Shown: positions 1 through 9,644, counted from the first letter of the stretch. The stretch is 64,000 bases of DNA from an uncultured Bacteroidales bacterium (GCA_902798425.1 CADBWR010000010.1:18108-82107); one strand, 5' to 3'. Translations and numbers: made by a program. The notes: generated by a model from the letters alone, not told the origin.

Positions 1-2
1 CA

Positions 3-827
3 CTTATCGGTACTGTTACGGCAGCCACCCAGATGGCAGACGTGAACTTAGTAATGTATATTGCAATGACGGTTTTTGCTGCTGCTTTCTGCATCTTGTT
101 TTTTATCCCCATTCAGGATCCCGAGTTGGGCAAGGTAACAGCCGACACCAAGTTCGAGCACTCACCCTGGTCATTCCGTCACTGCATGCTTGGTGTTATT
201 GCCATCTTCGTATACGTAGGTGTTGAGGTCGGCATTCCTGGCGGACTGAACTTCTACCTGTCAGACACCTCAGCAAATGGCGCATGGGTTAATCCTGATG
301 CTGTGCTCAATGCGGCAACCATCGGCGGCGCTGTTGCCGCAATGTACTGGCTGCTGATGCTTGTCGGCCGTATGGTAGCAAGTGCTATCGGTGCTAAGGT
401 TTCTTCACGTCAGATGATGCTCACCACTACCTTTATAGGTATGGTACTTATCATTGCAGCCATTCTCACTCCCAAGAGCGTAACAGCAACCATGCCGCTC
501 GTAAAGATTCTGGAAGGCTCTGTCGAGATGACCATTGTTCCTCTGAGTGCTATTTTCCTCGTACTCTGCGGACTTTGCACTTCTGTTATGTGGGCCAGCA
601 TCTTCAACCTTGCTACCGAAGGACTGGGTAAGTATACCGCTCAGGCCAGTGGTATCTTTATGATGATGGTTGTCGGCGGTGGTGTTCTGCCCGTTGTACA
701 GAACTTCTTTGCAGACTTCATGGGTTACATGCCAAGCTATTTTGTTTATCTGCTGGCTATGGGCTACATGTTCTACTATGCCCTCATCGGATGCAAAAAT
801 GTAAACAAAGACATTCCTATTGAGTAA
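3..827 (+). CDS. MFS hexose (glucose/galactose-type) permease, 3' part
   Basis: The reading frame is already open at base 3, so the start lies before the window and only the C-terminal 274 or so residues are seen. They form a series of hydrophobic segments typical of the second half of a 12-helix major facilitator of the fucose/glucose-galactose permease type, with an ASGIFMMMVVGGG stretch near the end. It would import a hexose across the inner membrane by proton symport. Galactokinase starts 36 bp downstream on the same strand, which fits galactose or a galactose-containing substrate. The family call is good; the substrate is inferred from context. Confidence 0.82.
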   Translation, partial: LIGTVTAATQMADVNLVMYIAMTVFAAAFCILFFIPIQDPELGKVTADTKFEHSPWSFRHCMLGVIAIFVYVGVEVGIPGGLNFYLSDTSANGAWVNPDAVLNAATIGGAVAAMYWLLMLVGRMVASAIGAKVSSRQMMLTTTFIGMVLIIAAILTPKSVTATMPLVKILEGSVEMTIVPLSAIFLVLCGLCTSVMWASIFNLATEGLGKYTAQASGIFMMMVVGGGVLPVVQNFFADFMGYMPSYFVYLLAMGYMFYYALIGCKNVNKDIPIE

Positions 828-863
828 GTTATTAATAACAAACCTTTTAATAAGAAACAAGCT

Positions 864-2030
864 ATGATGGAAATTGATTTTGTAAGAAGTCGCTTTATCA
901 AGCACTTCGATGGTAAGACTGGTAATGTATATGCCTCTCCAGGACGCATTAACCTCATCGGTGAGCACACCGACTATAATGGAGGTTTCGTTTTCCCGGG
1001 AGCAGTAGATAAAGGTGTTATGGCCGAGATGCGTGCCAACGATACAGAGGACACTGTAATGGCGTATGCCATCGACCTTAAGGACCGTGTTGACTTCAAG
1101 CTCAGCGACCCTGCTGGTCCTAAGGCTTCATGGGCCCGCTACATCTATGGCATTGCGCTGGAAATGAAGAAACTCGGTGTACCTGTTAAGGGATTCAATA
1201 TCGCATTTGCTGGTGATGTACCTCTTGGCGCAGGCATGTCCAGCAGTGCTGCTATGGAAAGCTGTTTCGCTTGCGGACTTAACGACATCTTCGGCGACAA
1301 CAAGGTTTCACAGTGGGATATGGTACTTGCTGGTCAGGCTACTGAGCACAACTACTGTGGTGTCAACTGCGGTATCATGGATCAGTTCGCTTCTGTCTTC
1401 GGTAAGGCAGGTTGCTTGATGCGTCTCGACTGCCGCAGCCGTGAGTTCGAATATTTCCCATTCAAGCCCGATGGTTATCGTCTAGTATTGTTAGACTCTG
1501 TCGTCAAGCACCAGTTGGCAGGTTCTCCATACAACGATCGTCGCAACAGCTGCGAGAATGTAGTAAAGCACATCCAGGCCAAGCACCCAGAGGGAAAGTA
1601 TGAAACATTGCGCGATTGCACATGGGAACAACTTGACGAGGTACGTGCTGAGGTCGGCGAAGAAGATTACAAGCGTGCTAAATTCGTACTCGGTGAGAAA
1701 GACCGCGTACTGGCAGTCTGTGATGCATTGAACGAGGGAGACTATGAGAAAGTCGGCGAAATGATGTATCAGACTCACGAAGGTCTGTCTAAGGACTACG
1801 AAGTGTCTTGCGAAGAGCTTGACTATCTCAATGATATTGCGAAGGAGAACGGTGTTACTGGTTCTCGAATCATGGGTGGTGGATTTGGCGGTTGCACCAT
1901 TAACTTGGTTCGCAACGACCTTTACAAACAGTTTGTTGCTGATGCCAAGCAGAAGTTCAACGCCAAGTATGGTCACGAGCCAAAAGTCTACGATGTTGTC
2001 ATAGGTGACGGCGCTCGCAAACTCTGCTAA
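864..2030 (+). CDS. galK: Galactokinase
   Basis: GHMP-family kinase that phosphorylates galactose with ATP to galactose-1-phosphate, the entry step of the Leloir pathway in the cytosol. All three family motifs are visible: GRINLIGEHTDYNGG at about residues 27-41, the ATP-binding PLGAGMSSSAA near 120-130, and the C-terminal GSRIMGGGFGG. The expected catalytic aspartate lies in GIMDQFAS near residue 173. The length of 388 aa is normal for GalK. Two ATG codons are adjacent at 864 and 867; either could be used. It follows the permease by 36 bp and is followed by a clear terminator, so permease and galK form one unit. Confidence 0.96.
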   Translation: MMEIDFVRSRFIKHFDGKTGNVYASPGRINLIGEHTDYNGGFVFPGAVDKGVMAEMRANDTEDTVMAYAIDLKDRVDFKLSDPAGPKASWARYIYGIALEMKKLGVPVKGFNIAFAGDVPLGAGMSSSAAMESCFACGLNDIFGDNKVSQWDMVLAGQATEHNYCGVNCGIMDQFASVFGKAGCLMRLDCRSREFEYFPFKPDGYRLVLLDSVVKHQLAGSPYNDRRNSCENVVKHIQAKHPEGKYETLRDCTWEQLDEVRAEVGEEDYKRAKFVLGEKDRVLAVCDALNEGDYEKVGEMMYQTHEGLSKDYEVSCEELDYLNDIAKENGVTGSRIMGGGFGGCTINLVRNDLYKQFVADAKQKFNAKYGHEPKVYDVVIGDGARKLC

Positions 2031-2073
2031 AAGTATTATATAGACACTTAGAGTGTTTATATAAGTTAAAAAC

Positions 2074-2114
2074 GGCGGAAAAGTGTTTAAAAAACACTCT
2101 TCTGCCATTTTTTT
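2074..2114 (+). terminator. Rho-independent terminator after galK
   Basis: A stem starting GGCGGAA and running through AGTGTTT pairs with AAACACT and TTCTGCC around an A-rich loop, with one mismatch and one wobble, and is followed by seven T. It separates the permease-galK unit from the arabinose-type operon. Confidence 0.8.
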
Positions 2115-2138
2115 ATGATTATTTTCATTGTCGTTCAG

Positions 2139-2173
2139 AAAATAATTAGTAATTTTACACCCAAAATAATTAG
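2139..2173. promoter_or_regulatory. Paired direct repeat upstream of the sugar operon
   Basis: AAAATAATTAG occurs exactly at 2139-2149 and again at 2163-2173, a period of 24 bp, 31 bp before the start of the aldose epimerase gene. The position is right for a regulator site such as AraR, which is encoded in this operon, but the AraR site of this lineage cannot be confirmed by eye. Confidence 0.4.
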
Positions 2174-2203
2174 CATTAACTAAAACTATTTTATTAGCAC
2201 ACA

Positions 2204-3376
2204 ATGAGAAATATCAAAACAGTTCTCGCAGGCATGGGCATAGCAGCCATATTGTCTGCATGTGCCTCTGGTGAGCAGAAGGCACTGACGGTTTCGGGTC
2301 TTGACCCTGCCAAGTTCGACACCCTCATCAACGAGAAGCCCGTAAAGCTCTACACCCTCGTCAACAAGAATGGCGTAGAAGCTTGCATCACCAATTTCGG
2401 TGGCCGTCTTGTTTCGTTGATGGTTCCCGATCGTGAAGGCAAGCTTACCGACGTCGTATTGGGCTACGACAACATTGCCCAGTATGCTGATGCCAAGAAC
2501 TTCGGCAGCGATTTCGGTGCATCAATTGGCCGTTATGCCAACCGTATTAAGAATGGTCAGTTTTGCATTGGCGACTCTACAATTCAGTTGCCACAGAACA
2601 ATTTCGGACATTGTCTGCATGGTGGTCCCACAGGATGGCAGTACCAGATCTTCGATGCCGAGCAGATAGACCCAACCACCTTGAAGCTTACACTTGTTAG
2701 CCCCGATGGCGACAACAATTTCCCTGGACAGGTGACTGCAACTGTTACTTATACACTGACCAATGATAACGCCATTGACATCAAGATGGAGGCCGAGACC
2801 GACAAACCCACCATTATCAATATGACCAACCACTCTTACTTCAACCTAAACGGCGATCCCACCCAGCCCGCTATGGACATGGAGCTTTATATCAATGCTG
2901 ACAAGTTCACACCTGCCGACTCAACGTTTATGCCTACTGGCGAAATCTGCGAGGTTGCTGGCACACCTATGGACTTCCGCACAGCTCATGCCATTCAGGA
3001 CTCTTTGCGCATGGACTTCGAGCAGGTGAAGTTTGGCAACGGTTTTGATCACAACTGGATTCTGAACACCTATAAAGATGGCAAAGGCGATGACACACAG
3101 GTAGCAGCATCGCTCTACTCACCCAAGACAGGCATTCTGCTCGAGGCATTTACCAACGAGCCCGGCATACAGGTTTATACTGGTAATTTCCAGGGTATTG
3201 ACGGTGAACAAGACAAGGTTCGCAAGGGCGGCGTAAAATATCCACAGCGCCCCTCTGTTTGCCTTGAGAGCCAGAAGTACCCCAACTCACCCAACCATGC
3301 TGAGTGGCCAAGCCCATTCCTGAATCCTGGTGAGAAATACTATAGTCACTTAGTATTCAAATTTTCTATCAAATAA
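2204..3376 (+). CDS. galM: Aldose 1-epimerase, lipoprotein form (first gene of the sugar operon)
   Basis: Mutarotase of the GalM family that interconverts the alpha and beta anomers of an aldose. The N-terminus is a lipoprotein signal (hydrophobic run ending LSACASG, with Cys at about residue 20), so the enzyme probably sits in the periplasm or at the outer membrane. Family landmarks are GRYANRIKNG, NFGHCLHGG, the catalytic-region MTNHSYFNLNG, and GFDHNWIL, in the order expected for GalM. Length 390 aa. It heads a run with two transporters, AraR, AraD and AraA, so its natural substrate may be arabinose as well as galactose. A second, cytosolic paralogue lies at 14,853. Confidence 0.93.
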   Translation: MRNIKTVLAGMGIAAILSACASGEQKALTVSGLDPAKFDTLINEKPVKLYTLVNKNGVEACITNFGGRLVSLMVPDREGKLTDVVLGYDNIAQYADAKNFGSDFGASIGRYANRIKNGQFCIGDSTIQLPQNNFGHCLHGGPTGWQYQIFDAEQIDPTTLKLTLVSPDGDNNFPGQVTATVTYTLTNDNAIDIKMEAETDKPTIINMTNHSYFNLNGDPTQPAMDMELYINADKFTPADSTFMPTGEICEVAGTPMDFRTAHAIQDSLRMDFEQVKFGNGFDHNWILNTYKDGKGDDTQVAASLYSPKTGILLEAFTNEPGIQVYTGNFQGIDGEQDKVRKGGVKYPQRPSVCLESQKYPNSPNHAEWPSPFLNPGEKYYSHLVFKFSIK

Positions 3377-3401
3377 CGAATAGTAATTACTCTAACTAAC
3401 T

Positions 3402-4874
3402 ATGACACAAACAGATAATGGTAGCCGTAGCTATCTTGTCAGTATCGTGATGGTGGCTGTATTGGGTGGCCTGCTCTTTGGCTACGATACAGCTGTCATC
3501 TCCGGTGCTGAGAAAGGTCTTCAAGCATTCTTTATGGAGGCCAAAGACTTTGCCTATACTGATGCGTGGCACGGATTCACTTCTGCATCAGCTCTTATAG
3601 GCTGCATCATCGGTTCAGCTATTTCAGGTCTTCTTGCAACCAATCTTGGACGAAAGAAGTCACTCATCATTGCAGGCTTACTCTTCTTTATTTCAGCCTT
3701 AGGCTCAATGGACCCGGAGTTCCTGTTCTTCAACTATGGTGAGCCCACCTACTCCTTGCTCATCATGTTCAACATCTATCGCGTCATCGGCGGCATCGGC
3801 GTAGGTCTGGCATCAGCCATCTGCCCCATGTATATTGGCGAGGTAGCCCCATCCAACATCCGAGGCATGCTTGTCTCCTGGAACCAGTTCGCTATCATCT
3901 TCGGCCAATTGGTGGTCTACTTTGTCAACTTTTTCATCTTGGGCGACCACATTCAGCCGTTGGTAGAAGAGATGGGTAAAGGTCTTGCAGCAATCAATCC
4001 CGCAGCGCAGTGGACGGTGACAACCGGTTGGCGCTATATGTTTGGTAGCGAGGCCGTTCCTGCCGGACTCTTCGCCCTGCTCATCTGCTTCGTTCCTGAG
4101 ACACCCCGTTACCTCGTATCGGTCGGTCAGGATCAGAAGGCACTGAGCATTCTAGCTAAGATTAACGGTACCAGCAAAGCCCAACAGATTCTGCAAGACA
4201 TCAAGGATACGATGGTGGTAAAGACTGAGAAGCTGATGACTTATGGTGCACTATGTATCTTTGTCGGCATCATGCTCAGCGTCTTCCAGCAGGCTGTCGG
4301 TATCAATGCCGTGCTCTACTATGCTCCACGAATCTTTGGTGATATGGGTATGGACGACCCCATGATGCTTACAGTCTTTATGGGTATTATCAATATCTCA
4401 TTCACGCTGGTGGCAGTGTTCACTGTCGAGAAGTGGGGTCGCAAGCCACTGCTCATCTGGGGTTCACTGGGAATGGCACTGGGAGCCTTCGGTGTTGCGC
4501 TAACCTTTGGCCATGCAGGTATGGAACTGTTCACTGCAGCATTCCTACTCATCTACTCTGCCTCATTCATGTTCTCATGGGGTCCCATCTGCTGGGTACT
4601 CATTGCCGAGATTTTCCCCAACACCATCCGTGGTGGTGCGGTAGCGATTGCCGTAGCATTCCAGTGGATTAGTAATTTCATTGTTTCCAGCTCCTTTGTC
4701 CCCATGTTCAACATGCACCTGACAGAGGGCGATGACTTTGGCCATTGGTTTACCTACGGTCTGTATGGCATTATCTGTGTGATTGCTGCTGTCTTTGTAT
4801 GGCGTTTGGTACCTGAGACGAAGGGAAAGACGTTGGAAGACATGACAAAATTGTGGAAAAAGCAAACTAACTAA
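3402..4874 (+). CDS. MFS sugar:H+ symporter (sugar porter family, XylE/AraE-like)
   Basis: Inner-membrane monosaccharide importer of about 12 helices and 490 aa. Sugar-porter signatures are present: GYDTAVISGA in helix 1, GRKKS after helix 2, VPETPRYLV before the central loop, QQAVGINAVLYYAP in helix 7, GRKPLL, and PETKGKTLE at the C-terminus. The QQ-GIN segment is a known sugar-contact region of the family. It starts 25 bp after the epimerase gene and is followed 31 bp later by a second, unrelated transporter. Arabinose is the likely substrate from the araD-araA context; xylose or galactose remain possible. Confidence 0.93.
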   Translation: MTQTDNGSRSYLVSIVMVAVLGGLLFGYDTAVISGAEKGLQAFFMEAKDFAYTDAWHGFTSASALIGCIIGSAISGLLATNLGRKKSLIIAGLLFFISALGSMDPEFLFFNYGEPTYSLLIMFNIYRVIGGIGVGLASAICPMYIGEVAPSNIRGMLVSWNQFAIIFGQLVVYFVNFFILGDHIQPLVEEMGKGLAAINPAAQWTVTTGWRYMFGSEAVPAGLFALLICFVPETPRYLVSVGQDQKALSILAKINGTSKAQQILQDIKDTMVVKTEKLMTYGALCIFVGIMLSVFQQAVGINAVLYYAPRIFGDMGMDDPMMLTVFMGIINISFTLVAVFTVEKWGRKPLLIWGSLGMALGAFGVALTFGHAGMELFTAAFLLIYSASFMFSWGPICWVLIAEIFPNTIRGGAVAIAVAFQWISNFIVSSSFVPMFNMHLTEGDDFGHWFTYGLYGIICVIAAVFVWRLVPETKGKTLEDMTKLWKKQTN

Positions 4875-4905
4875 TATAATAACTCTAACAAAAAAAATTA
4901 AAATT

Positions 4906-6585
4906 ATGGCATTATTAGACTGGATTGTCATTGGCGCTTTCTGTTTAGCGCTCATTGGCATTGTCGTTTGGGTTGTCAGCCAGAAGAACAATAACTCTGC
5001 TGACTATTTCCTGGGTGGTAAAGATGCAACATGGATTGCTATCGGTGCAAGTATCTTTGCCTCAAACATTGGTTCTGAACACCTCATCGGACTGGCTGGT
5101 GCTGGTGCATCGTCAGGAATGGCTATGGCCCACTGGGAGATTCAGGGCTGGATGATTCTTATCTTGGGTTGGGTCTTCGTACCCTTCTACACCCGCTCTA
5201 TGGTTTACACCATGCCTGAATTCCTTGAGCGTCGTTTCAACAAGGAGAGCCGCACCATTCTTTCCGTTATCTCACTCATCAGCTACGTGCTGACCAAGGT
5301 CGCTGTAACGGTTTATGCTGGTGGTCTGGTCTTCCAGCAGGTCTTCGGTATCAAGGAACTGTGGGGCATTGATTTCTTCTGGATTGCTGCTATCGGCCTA
5401 GTACTGATAACTGCTCTCTACACCATCTTCGGTGGTATGAAGAGTGTGCTCTACACCTCAGTGCTGCAGACACCTATCTTATTATTAGGCTCACTCATCA
5501 TCCTCGTGCTCGGTTTGAAAGCACTGGGTGGTTGGGACGAGATGATGTCTGTATGTTCTATCCAGACTGTCAACGAATATGGAGACCACATGACAAATCT
5601 GATGCGTGACCTGCGTGACCCGCAGTATCCTTGGTTGGGTGCCCTCGTCGGTTCAGCTGTTATCGGTTTCTGGTATTGGTGTACTGACCAGTTCATCGTT
5701 CAGCGTGTGCTCTCTGGTAAAGACGAGAAAGAGAGTCGTCGTGGTACCATCTTCGGTGCTTACCTGAAGCTGACTCCCGTATTCCTCTTCCTCATTCCCG
5801 GTATGATTGCTTACGCCATGTCTACCAAAGGCATCACTCTACCCAACGGCGAAACCTTCGTTCTGTCTACTCCCGACGCAGCCTTCCCCACCCTCGTGGC
5901 AAAGATTCTACCTGCAGGTGTGAAGGGTCTGGTTGTCTGTGGTATTCTGGCTGCCCTGATGTCGTCATTGGCCTCACTGTTCAACTCTTCAGCTATGCTG
6001 TTCACCATCGACTTCTGGAAGCGTCTGCGTCCTGAGACTCCTGAGAAGCAGCTGGTTCGTATTGGTCAGGTAGCAACAGTGGTTATCGTTATTCTCGGTA
6101 TTCTTTGGATTCCCATCATGCGTTCTGTTGGCGACGTGCTATACAACTATCTGCAGGATGTCCAGTCAGTGCTCGCTCCTGGTATTGCTTCAGCTTTCTT
6201 GCTGGGTATCTGCTGGAAGCGCGCCTCTGCCAAGGGTGGTATGTGGGGTCTTCTCAGCGGTATCATCATTGGTCTGACCCGTCTGGGAGCTAAGGTATAT
6301 TATAGTAATGTGCCCGATGCTGCTGACAACTGGTTCAAAGCTGTCTTCTTCGACTTCAACTGGCTGTACTTCTGCGGTGTCATGCTCATCGTCTGCTGTC
6401 TGGTTGTTATCGTTGTGTCTCTCTGCACAGAGGCTCCCGACGAGAAGAAGATTCAGGGACTGGTCTTCGGCACCGCTACTCCTGAACAGATTGCTGCCAC
6501 CCGTGCTTCATGGGGCATGTGGGATGTCATTCATACTGTTATCATCCTCGGCATCACCGTATGTTTCTATATCTATTTCTGGTAA
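4906..6585 (+). CDS. Sodium:solute symporter (SSS family, SGLT-like)
   Basis: Inner-membrane Na+-coupled transporter of 559 aa with about 14 hydrophobic segments. Early residues ADYFLGGKD and FASNIGSEHLIGLAG match the SSS sugar-transporter start, and FWYWCTDQFIVQRVLSGK is the SGLT-like sodium/galactose symporter signature. It lies in the middle of the operon between the MFS sugar porter and the AraR gene, so it most likely imports the same pentose or a related sugar by a different ion gradient. The start is the ATG 31 bp past the MFS stop. Confidence 0.93.
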   Translation: MALLDWIVIGAFCLALIGIVVWVVSQKNNNSADYFLGGKDATWIAIGASIFASNIGSEHLIGLAGAGASSGMAMAHWEIQGWMILILGWVFVPFYTRSMVYTMPEFLERRFNKESRTILSVISLISYVLTKVAVTVYAGGLVFQQVFGIKELWGIDFFWIAAIGLVLITALYTIFGGMKSVLYTSVLQTPILLLGSLIILVLGLKALGGWDEMMSVCSIQTVNEYGDHMTNLMRDLRDPQYPWLGALVGSAVIGFWYWCTDQFIVQRVLSGKDEKESRRGTIFGAYLKLTPVFLFLIPGMIAYAMSTKGITLPNGETFVLSTPDAAFPTLVAKILPAGVKGLVVCGILAALMSSLASLFNSSAMLFTIDFWKRLRPETPEKQLVRIGQVATVVIVILGILWIPIMRSVGDVLYNYLQDVQSVLAPGIASAFLLGICWKRASAKGGMWGLLSGIIIGLTRLGAKVYYSNVPDAADNWFKAVFFDFNWLYFCGVMLIVCCLVVIVVSLCTEAPDEKKIQGLVFGTATPEQIAATRASWGMWDVIHTVIILGITVCFYIYFW

Positions 6586-6600
6586 AAGAAGTTCATAATA

Positions 6601-7278
6601 ATGACTAATTATTATCACGGAATACAAAAGATCCTCGTCTCTGTGGACTGCATCATCTTCGGTTTTGAACAAAACAAGCTGAAGGTGCTGATAGGCCACA
6701 GAGCCATCAATCCGGGAAAAGGCGAATGGAGTCTCTACGGAGGCTTCGTTCGCAACGAGGAAAGCATCGACGACGCCGCCGACCGTACCCTCTTTGAACT
6801 GACAGGTATGCGGAATGTCTATATGCGTCAGGTTGGTGCCTTTGGAGGTGTCGAGCGCGACCCGGGAGAGCGTGTGGTGAGTATTGCATATTACGCGCTA
6901 ATCAACGTAAAAGATTACGACCAGAAACTCATGGAGGACCATCATGTGGAATGGGTTGACATCGAACATCTTCCCGAGATGTACTCCGACCATAGGCAAA
7001 TGATTGCCAAAGCCCGCGAGAAAATGCAGGACAAGATTCGCACAGAGCCCATTAGCTTCCAACTGCTTCCCGGACTGTTTACGCTGACCCAGCTGCAGCG
7101 CCTCTACGAGGCTGTCAATGGAGAAGAGGTCGACAAGCGTAACTTCCGCAAGCGCATCAAGGAGATGGACTTCATCGAGAAGACTGATCTCATTGACAAG
7201 ACGGGTTCCAAGCGTGGAGCTTATCTCTATCGCTTCAATAAGAATGCATTTGCAAAAGACTCTAATTTTAAATTATAA
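6601..7278 (+). CDS. araR: NUDIX-family transcriptional regulator of arabinose utilization (AraR type)
   Basis: A 225-aa protein with a Nudix fold at about residues 8-145 and a winged-helix segment at about 150-220 ending with a basic stretch. This architecture, next to araD and araA, matches the NUDIX-type AraR described in gut Bacteroides, in which the Nudix domain binds arabinose as effector rather than hydrolysing nucleotides. Consistent with that, the Nudix box (G48 to M70) is degenerate: of the REUxEE core, R62 and E66 remain but the other two acidic positions are T63 and L67. The gene sits inside the operon it probably controls, 15 bp after the symporter and 9 bp before araD. Confidence 0.88.
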   Translation: MTNYYHGIQKILVSVDCIIFGFEQNKLKVLIGHRAINPGKGEWSLYGGFVRNEESIDDAADRTLFELTGMRNVYMRQVGAFGGVERDPGERVVSIAYYALINVKDYDQKLMEDHHVEWVDIEHLPEMYSDHRQMIAKAREKMQDKIRTEPISFQLLPGLFTLTQLQRLYEAVNGEEVDKRNFRKRIKEMDFIEKTDLIDKTGSKRGAYLYRFNKNAFAKDSNFKL

Positions 7279-7287
7279 CAACTACTT

Positions 7288-7998
7288 ATGTTAGAAGAAT
7301 TAAAACAAAAAGTTTTCAAAGCCAATCTCGACCTCGTCAAGCAGGGATTGGTCATCTTCACATGGGGCAATGTGTCAGGCATCGACCGCGAGAAAGGTCT
7401 CGTTGTCATTAAGCCCAGCGGCGTTTCCTATGATGAGATGAAAGCCGAGGACATGGTTGTGGTAGACCTGGAAAGTGGTAAAGTAGTAGAGGGAGACCTG
7501 AACCCGTCTTCAGACACCCCCACCCACCTTGTACTCTACAAGGCCTTCCCCAACATCCAGGGTGTTGTTCACACCCACTCTACCTATGCCACCGCTTTCG
7601 CACAGGCTGGTCGCGACATTCCTAATATCGGCACCACTCATGCCGACTATTTCTACAAGGATATTCCTTGCACACGCGACATGACAGAAGCTGAGGTAAA
7701 AGGTCAGTATGAGTTGGAAACAGGCAATGTCATCGTAGACGAGATTCTGAATATCCGCAAGATTAACCCCGACCACACACCTGCTGTGCTTGTCAAGAAC
7801 CACGGTCCGTTCTCATGGGGTACCTCTCCCGACAATGCTGTTTACAATGCCAAGGTAATGGAGCAGTGCGCCAAGATGGCTTTTGTGTCTTTCAGTGTCA
7901 ATCCCAACACAACCATGAATCCTCTGTTGGTTGAAAAGCACTATATGCGCAAGCACGGCCCCAATGCCTACTACGGCCAGAAAGGACAGAAACACTAA
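7288..7998 (+). CDS. araD: L-ribulose-5-phosphate 4-epimerase
   Basis: Class II aldolase-family zinc enzyme that converts L-ribulose-5-phosphate to D-xylulose-5-phosphate. At 236 aa it has the usual length. Visible landmarks are [11 protein letters not shown] near the N-terminus, [21 protein letters not shown], the zinc-binding [14 protein letters not shown] and the later histidine in KNHGPFSWG. It lies 9 bp after araR and 28 bp before araA. The preceding phosphorylation step (AraB) has no gene in the window. Confidence 0.96.
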   Translation: MLEELKQKVFKANLDLVKQGLVIFTWGNVSGIDREKGLVVIKPSGVSYDEMKAEDMVVVDLESGKVVEGDLNPSSDTPTHLVLYKAFPNIQGVVHTHSTYATAFAQAGRDIPNIGTTHADYFYKDIPCTRDMTEAEVKGQYELETGNVIVDEILNIRKINPDHTPAVLVKNHGPFSWGTSPDNAVYNAKVMEQCAKMAFVSFSVNPNTTMNPLLVEKHYMRKHGPNAYYGQKGQKH

Positions 7999-8026
7999 TA
8001 CTAATCACTAAAATAAATACACAATT

Positions 8027-9565
8027 ATGAAAGCATTCGATAATTTAGAAATTTGGTGGGTAACTGGTGCTCAGCTTCTGTACGGAGGCGATGCCGTAGT
8101 TGCAGTAGATGGACACTCTAAGGAGATGGTTGACGGTCTGAATAAGAGCGGCAACATACCCGTGAAGATTGTATATAAAGGAACTGCCAACAGTTCTAAG
8201 GAAGTAGAGCAGATTATGCTCGCTGCCAACAATGACGAGAAGTGCGTGGGTATCATTACCTGGATGCACACCTTCTCACCCGCCAAGATGTGGATCAAGG
8301 GTCTGCAGCAGTTGCAGAAGCCTCTCTGTCACTTCCACACACAGTATAATGCCGAGATACCCTGGGGCGACATCGACATGGACTTCATGAACCTGAACCA
8401 GTCAGCTCACGGCGACATCGAGTTCGGACACATCTGCACTCGCATGCGTGTAGCCCGCAAAGTGGTTTGCGGTTACTGGAAGGACGAGAAGGCTCAAAAG
8501 CAGATAGCCGTATGGGCTCGCGTAGCAGCTGGTGTTGCCGATGCCCACAACGTACGCTGTCTGATGTTCGGTATGAACATGAACAACGTTGCCGTTACCG
8601 ATGGTGACCGTGTAGAGTTCGAGCAGCGCTTGGGCTACCATGTTGACTACTACCCCGTCAGTTCACTGATGGAGTACTTCAAGAAAGTTACAGACAAGGA
8701 AGCAGACGAACTCGTCGAGGAGTATAAAAAGCTCTATACCATCAAGATAGACGAGAGTGGTGAAGCTGTTTATTGGGAGAAGGTGAAGAATGCTGCCAAG
8801 GCAGAGATCGCCTTACGCCGCGTGCTGAAGGATGAGGGCGCTACTGCCTTCACCACCAACTTTGACGACCTGGGTGATGCCAATATCGACGATCCCAACT
8901 TCTGCGGTTTCGACCAGATTCCAGGTCTCGCCTCACAGCGTCTGATGCAAGAAGGTTACGGTTTCGGCGCCGAGGGCGACTGGAAGACAGCCTGCCTCTA
9001 TCGCACCCTATGGGTTATCCAGCAGGGCATGCCTCAGGGCTGCTCATTCCTGGAGGACTACACCCTCAACTTCGCTGGCGACCGCTCTTCTTGCCTGCAG
9101 AGCCACATGCTCGAGGTTTGTCCGCTCATCGCTACCGACAAGCCCAAACTCGAGGTTCACTTCCTCGGCATTGGTATCCGTAAGCAGCAGACTGCCCGTT
9201 TGGTATTCACCTCTAAAACCGGTGCTGGCATCAAGGCTACCGTTGTTGACCTGGGCAACCGCTTCCGCCTGATTTCTCAGGAGGTAGAGTGCATCGAGCC
9301 TAAGCCCATGCCTAAGCTCCCCGTGGCTTCTGCCTTGTGGATTCCTCAGCCCTCGTTTGAGATTGGCGCTGCAGCATGGATTCTGGCCGGTGGTACTCAC
9401 CACAGCGCATTCTCTTACGATATCAACGAAGAGTACTGGGAGGACTTCGCTGAGATGCTCGGCATCGAGTATGTCCGCATCAACAAGCAGACCAATATCG
9501 CCGACTTCAAGCAGACCCTCCGCAACAACGAGGTATACTTCATGCTGAACAAGGCTCTGAAGTAA
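8027..9565 (+). CDS. araA: L-arabinose isomerase
   Basis: Cytosolic metal-dependent isomerase converting L-arabinose to L-ribulose; 512 aa against about 500 in Escherichia coli. The N-terminus (EIWWVTGAQLLYG) and the segments TWMHTFSPAKMWI, LCHFHTQYNAEIPW and GGTHHSAFSY are characteristic of AraA. It is the last gene of the operon; a strong terminator begins 40 bp after the stop. Confidence 0.97.
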   Translation: MKAFDNLEIWWVTGAQLLYGGDAVVAVDGHSKEMVDGLNKSGNIPVKIVYKGTANSSKEVEQIMLAANNDEKCVGIITWMHTFSPAKMWIKGLQQLQKPLCHFHTQYNAEIPWGDIDMDFMNLNQSAHGDIEFGHICTRMRVARKVVCGYWKDEKAQKQIAVWARVAAGVADAHNVRCLMFGMNMNNVAVTDGDRVEFEQRLGYHVDYYPVSSLMEYFKKVTDKEADELVEEYKKLYTIKIDESGEAVYWEKVKNAAKAEIALRRVLKDEGATAFTTNFDDLGDANIDDPNFCGFDQIPGLASQRLMQEGYGFGAEGDWKTACLYRTLWVIQQGMPQGCSFLEDYTLNFAGDRSSCLQSHMLEVCPLIATDKPKLEVHFLGIGIRKQQTARLVFTSKTGAGIKATVVDLGNRFRLISQEVECIEPKPMPKLPVASALWIPQPSFEIGAAAWILAGGTHHSAFSYDINEEYWEDFAEMLGIEYVRINKQTNIADFKQTLRNNEVYFMLNKALK

Positions 9566-9605
9566 TCCCACCCTTCCGTACAGGATTATATATCCTACCA
9601 CTCAA

Positions 9606-9644
9606 CAAGCCCCAGTGCCAACAACGCTGGGGCTTGTTTTTTTT
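9606..9644 (+). terminator. Strong terminator after araA
   Basis: CAAGCCCCAG pairs perfectly with CTGGGGCTTG around an 11-nt loop and is followed by eight T. It ends the sugar operon. Confidence 0.93.

Noticed and set aside
1491-2204. Minus-strand ORF of 237 aa opposite the 3' end of galK
   Set aside because: It runs through galK and its terminator; the low-complexity hydrophobic product is typical of antisense frames.
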